Below the pieces are notes generated by a model. It searched no databases and had not been told where the DNA came from. It saw only the letters and a program-made list of their open reading frames with translations. Shown piece after piece: positions 33,309-40,825 of a DNA stretch of 64,000 nt. Every line of letters starts with the position of its first letter. Positions within the stretch are counted from its first letter, which is position 1. Origin of the DNA: Methylobacterium haplocladii (GTDB lineage Bacteria > Pseudomonadota > Alphaproteobacteria > Rhizobiales > Beijerinckiaceae); contig NZ_BJZT01000002.1 of assembly GCF_007992175.1 (NCBI RefSeq), positions 97,638 through 161,637 on the forward strand, in the 5' to 3' direction. Position numbers and translations under genes: made by a program.

Positions 33309-34742
33309 TTGCCTCGCCAGCCAGATCCCAAGAAGGCCTATCTCGAACTCCACGGCACGACCTGGCGCGTCAGCGTCGCCGTTCCGAAGGAGGCCCGCAA
33401 GGCGCTCGGCACCGGCCGGCTGAAGCACAACCTTGGCACCGACAGTCTCTCGGTCGCGAACGTCCTCAAGCGGCAGCACGTCGAGCGGTTCAAGAGGCAG
33501 ATCCAGGATGCGCTGGACGCGTCCCGCGGCCCCAGCAGATCCGACCTCAACGTCGCGCTTGAACTCGGCAAGGTCGCCGGACGGCTGCGGGAGCAGGGAA
33601 CGCCGGAGGAGTGGCGCGCCTTCACCGACGCCGTCTACGAGCGGCAGGCCGAGATCCGTTGGAAGGATGCCCGGTGGATCACGGTCGAGGACCCCGAGGA
33701 CGGTCCGTTCGAGCAGGAGCAGGAACGGCCCGAGCAGGCCCGGAAAGCCGACCTCTTTTCCGACGTCGCCTATGGACGCGCGACTCCGATAGACCTCCAC
33801 CATGAGGCCTATCTGGCGCAGCTGTTCGTGACACGGCGTACGAAGTCCGACGACGAACGCGCCCTCAAGCTCATCCTTCAGTGGTGCGCGAGGGATGGAA
33901 TCCCCCCGTCGGTCGAGAGGATCGACGGGAAGAGGGCCTATGCCTTCGCCGATGCGCTGAAGGAGATGACCGGTCTCGATCACGTGACGCTCAACAAGTA
34001 CATCGGTCGGCTGTCGTCGTACTGGCAGTACCTGGTGCAGCGGACGGATGCGGCGAAGACCAACGTGTTCGCCGGCGTCGTGGTGAAGGGACCGAAGAAG
34101 CCCCACGACCAGAAAGAGCGGCCCTTCTCGAATGGAGAACTGGCACGGCTGCTCCTGGGGCCGGCGACGCCGCACATGTCGGACCTGATGATGATCGGCG
34201 CGCTGACCGGCGCCCGTCTCGACGCCATCGTCCGGCTTAGGGTGTGCGATACCGCGAACCGCTGCCTGCTGTTCCAGCCGCAGAAGTCGGAGACGACCGC
34301 GCGCTACGTCCCCGTGCATCCGGACCTCGCGGCGGTGATCGCGCGGCGAACGGCGGGGAAGGCGCCAAGCGACGACCTCTTCCCCGAATGGCCGCCTGTA
34401 ACGGACCCGAACTCGAAGCGCGAGCGCAGCTTCAAGGCCTCGAACCATTTCACGGATTACCGACGTTCGGTCGGCGTCAGCCACGACATCCCTGGGGTGC
34501 GGCGCTCCCTCGTAAATTTCCACTCATTCCGGCGGTGGTTCATCTCCCGCTTGGAACAGGCAGACGTTGCCGACAGCCTGATCGCCGCCGTCGTCGGCCA
34601 CAAGCGCAGCGGCATCACGCTCGGCGTCTACAGCGAGGGTCCGGTGATGGGGTCCGCGCGCAGGGCTGTGGCGAAGGTGAGATTGCCGCCGCTGGACGGA
34701 AGCCTTGTGCAGGAGCCGGACCAGGTCATCGCGCGGTCTTAG
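33309..34742 (+). CDS. tyrosine-type site-specific integrase
   Basis: About 477 residues. The N-terminal ELHGTTWRVSVAVPKEARKA is the arm-binding pattern of integrases that begin with a DUF6538-like segment. A SAM-like core-binding domain follows. The catalytic domain has Arg303 (TGARLDAIV), His405 and Arg408 (HSFRRWF), His431 (VGHKRSG) and nucleophile Tyr441 (GVYSEG), so the set is intact. It lies 114 bp from the tRNA fragment, as expected for an island integrase. The start is uncertain. TTG 33309 is chosen because it lies beyond the tRNA fragment and opens the conserved region, but the ribosome-binding site is weak. Confidence 0.85.
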   Translation: MPRQPDPKKAYLELHGTTWRVSVAVPKEARKALGTGRLKHNLGTDSLSVANVLKRQHVERFKRQIQDALDASRGPSRSDLNVALELGKVAGRLREQGTPEEWRAFTDAVYERQAEIRWKDARWITVEDPEDGPFEQEQERPEQARKADLFSDVAYGRATPIDLHHEAYLAQLFVTRRTKSDDERALKLILQWCARDGIPPSVERIDGKRAYAFADALKEMTGLDHVTLNKYIGRLSSYWQYLVQRTDAAKTNVFAGVVVKGPKKPHDQKERPFSNGELARLLLGPATPHMSDLMMIGALTGARLDAIVRLRVCDTANRCLLFQPQKSETTARYVPVHPDLAAVIARRTAGKAPSDDLFPEWPPVTDPNSKRERSFKASNHFTDYRRSVGVSHDIPGVRRSLVNFHSFRRWFISRLEQADVADSLIAAVVGHKRSGITLGVYSEGPVMGSARRAVAKVRLPPLDGSLVQEPDQVIARS

Positions 34743-34856
34743 CCGTCGCGCCGACATCCGGCCCGAGACGTCACCCGAAGGTCCGGCATCCCCTTGTGCC
34801 CCGCCCGAAACCCTAGCCTCGCCGACGGCAGGGAATTGCCGGCGAGGGCCATCCCG

Positions 34857-34863
34857 AAGGAGG
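34857..34863 (+). promoter_or_regulatory. strong Shine-Dalgarno sequence preceding an ATC codon
   Basis: AAGGAGG is followed by seven bases and then ATC at 34871, the first codon of the conserved HNH N terminus. No ATG, GTG or TTG exists in frame between the upstream region and GTG 34994, which lies inside the HNH core. Confidence 0.55.
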
Positions 34864-34870
34864 CTTTCCC

Positions 34871-35359
34871 ATCAGCCCAGCATACGACTCCTACATCAGG
34901 TCGCTTGCCTGGCAGGCGAGCCCGGCCCGCCTAGCCGAAATCGAGGCGGCGGGACGCCGGTGCCGCGTCTGCTACGCGGGGGCGGCGGACGCCGTGCTGG
35001 AGGTCCACCATCGAACCTACCTCCGCTTCGGACGCGAGCATCCCTCGGACCTGACGTTACTGTGCAGACCCTGCCACCGGGTGGTGACGGACGAGCTGCG
35101 CCGTCGCCGTTACGCCCGCAGACCGGTCGGGCCGCCGCAGGACGTCCGAGACCTCGTTCCCGGTCGCCGCCTGACCACCGTCCCGGCCTATGGAGATGCC
35201 ATTGCGACACGAGCGGCTGACGATCGAACTGACGGGCACGGCACCGCTGCTCATGCGGTCCGGGCGGATGGTGGATCCCCTGGACCCCGTCGCGCAGGAG
35301 ATCGCGGCGATCACACGCAAGCGCGTTCGCACCGAGGCGGACATCGCACGGATCGATGA
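34871..35359 (+). CDS. HNH endonuclease, apparent ATC start
   Basis: The frame encodes YDSYIRSLAWQASPARL, then CRVCYAG, LEVHHRTY and LCRPCH, the full zinc-ribbon HNH pattern (two C-x2-C pairs around the catalytic His-His) usual in small phage and island nucleases. The only start upstream of this core is ATC 34871, seven bases after AAGGAGG. The GTG at 34994 would delete the first cysteine pair. The frame stays open to 35359 and overlaps the next gene by 170 bp, where its composition turns Arg/Ala/Asp-rich, so the final 50-60 residues are doubtful as a functional domain. Confidence 0.7.
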   Translation: MSPAYDSYIRSLAWQASPARLAEIEAAGRRCRVCYAGAADAVLEVHHRTYLRFGREHPSDLTLLCRPCHRVVTDELRRRRYARRPVGPPQDVRDLVPGRRLTTVPAYGDAIATRAADDRTDGHGTAAHAVRADGGSPGPRRAGDRGDHTQARSHRGGHRTDR

Positions 35360-35792
35360 GCTCGAATGGACGGGTGGTCTGTGGGCCTTGTCCGGCAAGC
35401 CCTGCGTGCCGGCCGAGGCGATCGAGGCCATGGTCGCCGAGGCGGCCAAGCTGAAGCGGGCCGCGAGATCGGTCCGCGCCGGCTTCCTCGTGCCGGAGAC
35501 GCCGACCCTGGACTACGACGGCCCGCGCGACCTGGAGACGCTTAGGTGCGACGCCCGGTTCCGGCTCCGCGTTCCCGTCGCAATCGGGCCGCGACGGATC
35601 ATGCGGACCCGGCCACGCTTCCCGGCCGGATGGAGATTGGCCTTCGAGGCCGACTACCTTCCCGACGTCCTGAACCCGCGGGACATCGGGGAATTTATCG
35701 CCTTGGCCGGACATCGTGTCGGCTTGGGCGATTGGCGGCCGCGGTTCGGCCGCTTCCTGGCGCAGGTCACGGCAAGGCAAGGGCTCGGCTAG
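35190..35792 (+). CDS. phage/island conserved protein of unknown function
   Basis: This 200-residue protein begins LTIELTGTAPLLMRSGRMVD and contains EWTGGLW, GKPCVPAEAIEAMVAEAAK, RIMRTRPRF and a terminal GLGDWRPRFGRF. I recognise this pattern from conserved hypothetical proteins of phages and integrative elements, with no assigned function. The first strand and loop (G-APLLM-SG) superficially recall RAMP-fold proteins, but that is speculation. The start is ATG 35190 or 35196, inside the HNH frame. Confidence 0.6.
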   Translation: MEMPLRHERLTIELTGTAPLLMRSGRMVDPLDPVAQEIAAITRKRVRTEADIARIDELEWTGGLWALSGKPCVPAEAIEAMVAEAAKLKRAARSVRAGFLVPETPTLDYDGPRDLETLRCDARFRLRVPVAIGPRRIMRTRPRFPAGWRLAFEADYLPDVLNPRDIGEFIALAGHRVGLGDWRPRFGRFLAQVTARQGLG

Positions 35793-36234
35793 GCGAGGTC
35801 AGGTTTGGTTAGGCATGGGGGCAGCCCGATGGGTCGGCCCGCGACGCCCGAGCATTGCGCTCGGGCGTCGCTTGCCAAGGATCGGATCTCCTCTCTTTCA
35901 GCACGACGCGCGTAGGCTCCTCGATTTAAATCTTTGATTTTGCTGAGTTTATATGTTTGTCGATAAATCAAAGTATAGGATAACGCATCTAATCCTTCAG
36001 TCAGGCTAAAGCGTCGTATATCGGCTTATAAAAGGCCGGTCTCAGCTGAAAAAATGTTGCCAATACCGGTTGTTTTGCAAGAAATACGTTGACTCTTGCG
36101 AGCCGGCACTGCCAGCAGTTTACGGATAGGGCGGCGGCGTCTTGACGGCACGCTGGGCGGACCTCCGAGCCGTAAACGGCACGCGACACGGCGGCCAGTC
36201 GCGCCAAGATCGACCTGTCAGGAGACCGAACCGG
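35793..36234. other. AT-rich gap with left copy of a 17-bp direct repeat
   Basis: No gene is seen. Bases 35925-36110 are AT-rich. The repeat at 35985-36001 recurs just after the recombinase-like gene downstream. Confidence 0.45.
35985..36001 (+). repeat. 17-bp direct repeat, left copy
   Basis: GCATCTAATCCTTCAGT matches 38817-38833 (GCATCTAACCCTTCAGT) at 16 of 17 positions in the same orientation. The pair brackets the large recombinase-like gene, with the right copy 5 bp after its stop. Confidence 0.6.
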
Positions 36235-38811
36235 ATGGCGCAAACTCCCAAGCTCTCCAAGCCAGGTGCCGGCGGGCGGCCGCGTACCCGGTCGCGGCTG
36301 TGGAAGAGCGGCGGGATCGGAAGGGCCGCCCAGGCGGAGGTTCTGAAGGCCTATCAACTACGGCTCGTGGCCGAGGGACGGGGCGTGCCCGCGCATCACA
36401 AGCGGCCCGACGACATCTGGTGGACCCAGGTCCGGCGCGAGACGGGGCTCAACCAGGAAATCCAGGCCGTCGGCTGCGTTGCCCGGCTCGCGGTCGAGGC
36501 AATGGCGTCCGAGATCGGTCTGACCGTCGTTCGGGGACTCGACGTCATCACGCTGGGCCGCTTCAAACAGAAGGCCTTGGCCGAACGCGAGCGCAACCTG
36601 CGGGCGCGGACGGACATGGATCTCCAGGGGCGCAAGAAGGCGTTGGCGAACCTGCGTTGGGCACTCGGATGCGTGTCAAAAGTTTACGGCGACCGGTCCG
36701 CAGCGCGGGAGTCTATCGAGGGTCTGCTCCATGATCCTGATACGGCCGGCGGGAGCCTGCGCGCCGAGTTGTCGTGGTGCCTCAGGTTCCTGGCCGTCAA
36801 CGAGGCCGACGCCGACCTGCCGGACGACTTCGGCGGAGCGTTGCGTCGCGCCCTCACCAAGGCGGGCCAGCCCCGGCGCACGGCTGCGGCCACGATCGGC
36901 ATGAACGAAGGCAGCCTGAGCAACTGGATGAACGGCATGTGCGGCCCCTCGCAGCGGTCCATGCATCTCGTCGCGGCCCTCGAAAGGCTCTGCAACCTGC
37001 CCGAGGGCAGCCTCGCGTCGAGGGTGCGGTTTCGAAGGAGCGGGAAGGGTTCCATACCCCGGAACGTCACGCTACCCCCCGACTTTCCGGCCAGATCGGC
37101 GCAGCGGAAGAGGTTGCTTGTCCAGCTGCCCAACGACATCGCGACGATGGAGCAGTCAGCGCGCGACACCCTGATTGGGGACCTTTGTGACCGGCTCCGC
37201 GAGGAACAGGTTCGGCGCGACCGCGTGGTCGAACGCACCGCTGGTCAACCCTATCGCCTGTCGCTCTGGCCGCGTGAGCTGCAGGAGGAATGGAGCGATC
37301 TCGTTCGCTTCAAGGGAGAGGCGGCGCTTGAGCGGCTGACAGACGAACGCGAAGGCAAGCGTTGGAGGCGCGGAACGCAGGAGATCGTTAAGTCGCACCT
37401 GTCCAGCCTGTTCGGTTTCCTGACCCACGAGCAGCGGCCCGGCGCACTTCCGGTTGCCGACCTCAGCCTCGCCTATCTGGTTTTCTCGGGCAAGCTCAGC
37501 GGCCTGTTCCTCCGCTTCCGCAGTGAGCGTAACGCGAAGTTCGATCCGGCGCGGGGCGCCTACATCACCGGCGCCGACATCACCGGCATCCATTTCGTCA
37601 AGGCCTTGCTCAAGCCCGAGACCGGATGGCTGACCCAACGTCCGGAACTGGCCGCGCGGCTGAGACCGGTCGACGGCATCGCCACGGCCGAGGACATCGA
37701 CCGAGTGCGCGCCGATTGGGCCGGGGCCTGCGCCGACGCCAACCGGGCGTGCCGCCGGCTGGTCCGGGCGCACGAACAGTTCGTCGCCCGCGGACGCAAC
37801 AGCCACGAGGCGGTGCTGCCCATCCTGAAGTTTCCGAACCCCCTCTCTGCCCTTCGGAAGCTGAACTCCGAGCTGCGGATCGTGCGGGAGGCAACCGCAT
37901 CGAACACGCTGGCCGGCGCTTACGCACTCAGGGACCAAGTCCTGGGCGGCATCGTCGCGCAATATCCGTTGCGCCCCGAAACCCTCTCGCTGATCGACCA
38001 TCCATCGGAAGGGACCGGCCACTTGCGACAGGAGGAGGGCCGGTGGCGGCTTTGCATCTCGCGACTCGACTTCAAGAATTGGGAATCTCCGTATTTTCGG
38101 GTCGGCCACGACGGCTGGCGGGATTTCGACGAGGAACTCCTCGACGTGGAGGGCCTGTACGATGCCATCGAGGATTACATCGCCTGGGGGCGGCCCCTAC
38201 TGTTGGCCGGGCCGGCCAAGCATCTCGCGCTTCGTACGCCGGCGCTCTTCGTCCTTGTCCCGCACCGGAACAAAGTCGGCCAGGTCGTTAGGCGCGAGCG
38301 CATGGTCGTGAGGCCGGAAGGGGGAGTTCCGCCGGCGATTGATCCCGGGCGCATGACCGCCGATCACATAGCCGACCGGTTCCTTCTCATCACGGGCCGC
38401 CATCTCGTTTGGCGGGAGAGTACGGGTTCGGGCATTCCGGGCGTGCGCCCGTTCGCGCCGCAAGCCTGCCGGCACATCGTGGCTACGGGTGTCCTCAAGC
38501 TGACGCGAGGCGATTACAGCGCCGCTGCCGATGCCATTCAGGACGACATTCCGATGATCAGGAACACGTATGGCCGGTACCTCCCAACCGACCGGAGGCA
38601 TGTTGTCCGTCGCGTCTTCGAGGAAGCCTACGAAGGCGATCTCGGCTTCGAGGCCGATAGACCCGCCTCGCCGCGCGACAGGTTGACCTTACCAAAGCGT
38701 TCGGCCGGGTCGGGCACCTGGGCGGAGGAAATAAGCGAGCCGAGCCGATTGGATCACCGTCCTCCGGCTTGGTTGGCGCGCGCGCCGGCGGCTCGGGGGC
38801 GGTACGATTGA
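36235..38811 (+). CDS. giant HTH-containing tyrosine-recombinase-like protein
   Basis: This 858-residue protein has an N-terminal basic region, an HTH-like domain near residues 203-260 (RRTAAATIGMNEGSLSNWMN resembles an XRE helix-turn-helix), and a C-terminal part shaped like a tyrosine recombinase: YPLRPETLSLI near 577-587 for box-I Arg, PQACRHIVATGVLKL near 743-757 for the HxxR region, and candidate nucleophile Tyr779 in NTYGRYLP. The canonical His of HxxR is replaced (Q-A-C-R), so activity is uncertain. ATG 36235 has AGGAG ten bases upstream. It is alone in its interval and bracketed by direct repeats, suggesting it mobilises its own segment. Confidence 0.6.
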   Translation: MAQTPKLSKPGAGGRPRTRSRLWKSGGIGRAAQAEVLKAYQLRLVAEGRGVPAHHKRPDDIWWTQVRRETGLNQEIQAVGCVARLAVEAMASEIGLTVVRGLDVITLGRFKQKALAERERNLRARTDMDLQGRKKALANLRWALGCVSKVYGDRSAARESIEGLLHDPDTAGGSLRAELSWCLRFLAVNEADADLPDDFGGALRRALTKAGQPRRTAAATIGMNEGSLSNWMNGMCGPSQRSMHLVAALERLCNLPEGSLASRVRFRRSGKGSIPRNVTLPPDFPARSAQRKRLLVQLPNDIATMEQSARDTLIGDLCDRLREEQVRRDRVVERTAGQPYRLSLWPRELQEEWSDLVRFKGEAALERLTDEREGKRWRRGTQEIVKSHLSSLFGFLTHEQRPGALPVADLSLAYLVFSGKLSGLFLRFRSERNAKFDPARGAYITGADITGIHFVKALLKPETGWLTQRPELAARLRPVDGIATAEDIDRVRADWAGACADANRACRRLVRAHEQFVARGRNSHEAVLPILKFPNPLSALRKLNSELRIVREATASNTLAGAYALRDQVLGGIVAQYPLRPETLSLIDHPSEGTGHLRQEEGRWRLCISRLDFKNWESPYFRVGHDGWRDFDEELLDVEGLYDAIEDYIAWGRPLLLAGPAKHLALRTPALFVLVPHRNKVGQVVRRERMVVRPEGGVPPAIDPGRMTADHIADRFLLITGRHLVWRESTGSGIPGVRPFAPQACRHIVATGVLKLTRGDYSAAADAIQDDIPMIRNTYGRYLPTDRRHVVRRVFEEAYEGDLGFEADRPASPRDRLTLPKRSAGSGTWAEEISEPSRLDHRPPAWLARAPAARGRYD

Positions 38812-38816
38812 CCGAG

Positions 38817-38833
38817 GCATCTAACCCTTCAGT
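38817..38833 (+). repeat. 17-bp direct repeat, right copy
   Basis: GCATCTAACCCTTCAGT, same orientation and one mismatch to the copy at 35985. It begins 5 bp after the stop of the recombinase-like gene. Confidence 0.6.
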
Positions 38834-39084
38834 GTGAATCGGCTTCGAAGCATGACCCCGGCAAGATCGAATCTAACTCTTTCAACGATCTAGAAAAAAC
38901 GAAACGGAGGTGGTGTCACGATCGGTGCCGATGCCAACCCCGCCTCAAAGCAAATTTCAGCTTCAATTTCAAAGTATTGAGTGGTATTTATGAGGGGTGA
39001 ACCTTCGACGCTTATTCACAGGCGAGGCGCTACCAGCTCACGCCCCGGCTATTCAAGGCGAGGGCGATCACGCGAACCTCAAGC

Positions 39085-40098
39085 TTAATCGCCTTCAGGA
39101 GTATCCTTTGCCTTCTTGATAGCAAAAATCCGCTCTACCTTTGCTAGTAAGTTGTTTTCATATTGAATTTCCATCTCGTCTCGGCGCAGACTAACGGTCG
39201 TTTGCCCCTTCTTGAGGATAAAGTTTCGTTCTGTTTTTGTAATTTCATTGCAAATCGAGCCGATCAATTTCTTATCGTCCGTCAGGATCGCAGACTTTAA
39301 ACCAATAAGCTTAAAGTCTACATTGGTAATCTCGTTCTGAAAATATTTAGTCTCAAATATGCTGTAGCGATATAATCGTAGAAAAAAGTAGGCGAATATC
39401 TGGATTACAACTACGAGAGAAAATCTGATAGCAAATCTTATAGCTATATCAGTTGTCGCCACCCCGCCAACGATATCAACTGTTGTTGCGGCTATAAAAT
39501 ACCACAGCAGCCCAATTCCGAATAGCGACACCATTGCGCCAATTACAAGATTGAGATTGGCTCTGCGGCCAAGTGTAAAAACCTCTTGTTGCAAGCGTCG
39601 TCTGGTATCTTCCGCTATGCGATCCACAAAACTCGAAACTTCTGCGGAAAAAGAAGTTTCTTTATATTTTCCTTCCCAATACTTTGAGAGCTGACCAATT
39701 ACGTCATTAGTCAATCTGTCGCGAGCAATAAGTAACGCTTGATCTTTATCTTCTTTACTAAAAATTGCTCCTTGAGACTGTTTTTGCAGCGCGACTATCT
39801 CTTTCTGAAGCGATTGGATCTGATCTTTTAGCGGATCTACTTCACTACTAATAAATCCCAATTCTATTTCAGGAGGGGGAAATGACACCTTTTTAGCGGA
39901 TTGAAGATAATTTAGCATCTCTAAGGATGTACCTAATAGGATTATCAACCCGCCAAACGTAAATAGCAGTTGTTGAGTGATTTTATCTAAGATGCCTGCC
40001 GAACTAATGGTAATGGCTATAATTACCAAGCCAGTTCCCAATATGGGAATGGTTCGAGAGCGACTAATAACTTGAGCAATTTCTACAGGTGCGGACAT
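39085..40098 (-). CDS. AT-rich coiled-coil membrane protein of unknown function
   Basis: The protein has 337 residues. Two membrane segments near the N terminus (PILGTGLVIIAITISSAGIL and LLFTFGGLIILLGTSLEML) are followed by a coiled coil around residues 88-110 (DPLKDQIQSLQKEIVALQKQ). Two more membrane segments follow near residues 185-245, then a charged cytoplasmic tail. I do not recognise a family. Base composition is much more AT-rich than the backbone, so it was acquired recently from a different source. It stands alone on the minus strand. Its topology would suit a sensor or effector at the inner membrane, but nothing proves this. Confidence 0.6.
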   Translation of the reverse strand: MSAPVEIAQVISRSRTIPILGTGLVIIAITISSAGILDKITQQLLFTFGGLIILLGTSLEMLNYLQSAKKVSFPPPEIELGFISSEVDPLKDQIQSLQKEIVALQKQSQGAIFSKEDKDQALLIARDRLTNDVIGQLSKYWEGKYKETSFSAEVSSFVDRIAEDTRRRLQQEVFTLGRRANLNLVIGAMVSLFGIGLLWYFIAATTVDIVGGVATTDIAIRFAIRFSLVVVIQIFAYFFLRLYRYSIFETKYFQNEITNVDFKLIGLKSAILTDDKKLIGSICNEITKTERNFILKKGQTTVSLRRDEMEIQYENNLLAKVERIFAIKKAKDTPEGD

Positions 40099-40411
40099 CG
40101 GTTTATCAATACATTACCGTTCAAGGGTAGTGGTCTCATACCAGATGGAACTTAGGTCGACCGTTACCGGTTGGCTACAGCCTTTAAAATTCATCAGCCC
40201 CAAAACCATACCTACAGCTCCGCGACGCCGAGCCGACAATAATCCGGCAGCGGTCCCGCCCGTCAGGGCGGTTTTGCTTGCCTGCCCATAAGCGAGCATC
40301 AACAAGAGCCAACACCAGCCGTACAACAGCCCCCGCCGAGCCGTTCATCCCGCCGATCAGGCCAAGGGTGAAGCGGCAGAGCATCGTTTCCGGGATTGGC
40401 TCGATGAGGGC
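40099..40411. other. composition break with possible 5' part of a nuclease-like gene
   Basis: The AT-rich sequence ends near 40150 and high-GC sequence resumes. From 40292 the frame of the next feature is already open and reads sensibly (SINKSQHQPYNSPRRAVHP, then RFRDWLDEG), but it has no ATG, GTG or TTG before 40412. The gene may have lost its start. Confidence 0.4.
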
Positions 40412-40729
40412 GTGCTGCCGCACCTCTATATTGATCAGACGCCCATGAGCGTCCCCGCCCCGATGCGCGGCATGCTCAAGCGGCCGGATTACCTTGCCGG
40501 GGTGCCCGGCGTCGGCATGGTGGCCTTCGATGTGAAGGCCAAGAGCGTCTACGATGACGCTATCATTTTCGATCTGGACGAGGTGCGGAAACTCCGCACG
40601 TTCGCCCGGCTCTTTCACCTGACCGTGTATTTCGCCTGCCTCGATCCGGCCGGAGGCAGTGCCAGCTATTGGGTGCGGCTCGACCAGCTCGACGGCTTGC
40701 CCGCCAAGCGCCTAGTGGTCAAAATCTGA
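40412..40729 (+). CDS. PD-(D/E)XK-like protein, possibly 5' truncated
   Basis: From GTG 40412 the frame gives 105 residues. Meaningful sequence extends upstream to about 40292. The stretch RPDYLAGVPGVGMVAFDVKA fits a PD-(D/E)XK nuclease core (Pro-Asp, 13 residues, Asp-Val-Lys), followed by a helix DLDEVRKLRTFARL. No ribosome-binding site is visible at GTG 40412. It stops 33 bp before the insertion sequence. It is probably a remnant of a nuclease-fold gene whose start was lost. Function is unproven. Confidence 0.45.
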   Translation: MLPHLYIDQTPMSVPAPMRGMLKRPDYLAGVPGVGMVAFDVKAKSVYDDAIIFDLDEVRKLRTFARLFHLTVYFACLDPAGGSASYWVRLDQLDGLPAKRLVVKI

Positions 40730-40762
40730 CGGATGGAACCCTTGCTCTGGGTCCGCTCCCGA

Positions 40763-40782
40763 TCCTGGCTGTGTGAAAACGG
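40763..40782 (+). repeat. left terminal inverted repeat of the IS1182-type element
   Basis: 20 bp, with one mismatch to the right end at 42422-42441. Confidence 0.85.
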
Positions 40783-40825
40783 ACGAGTCGGATAGAGTTT
40801 TCCCGCTGGGTCGCGGGAGGATCGG

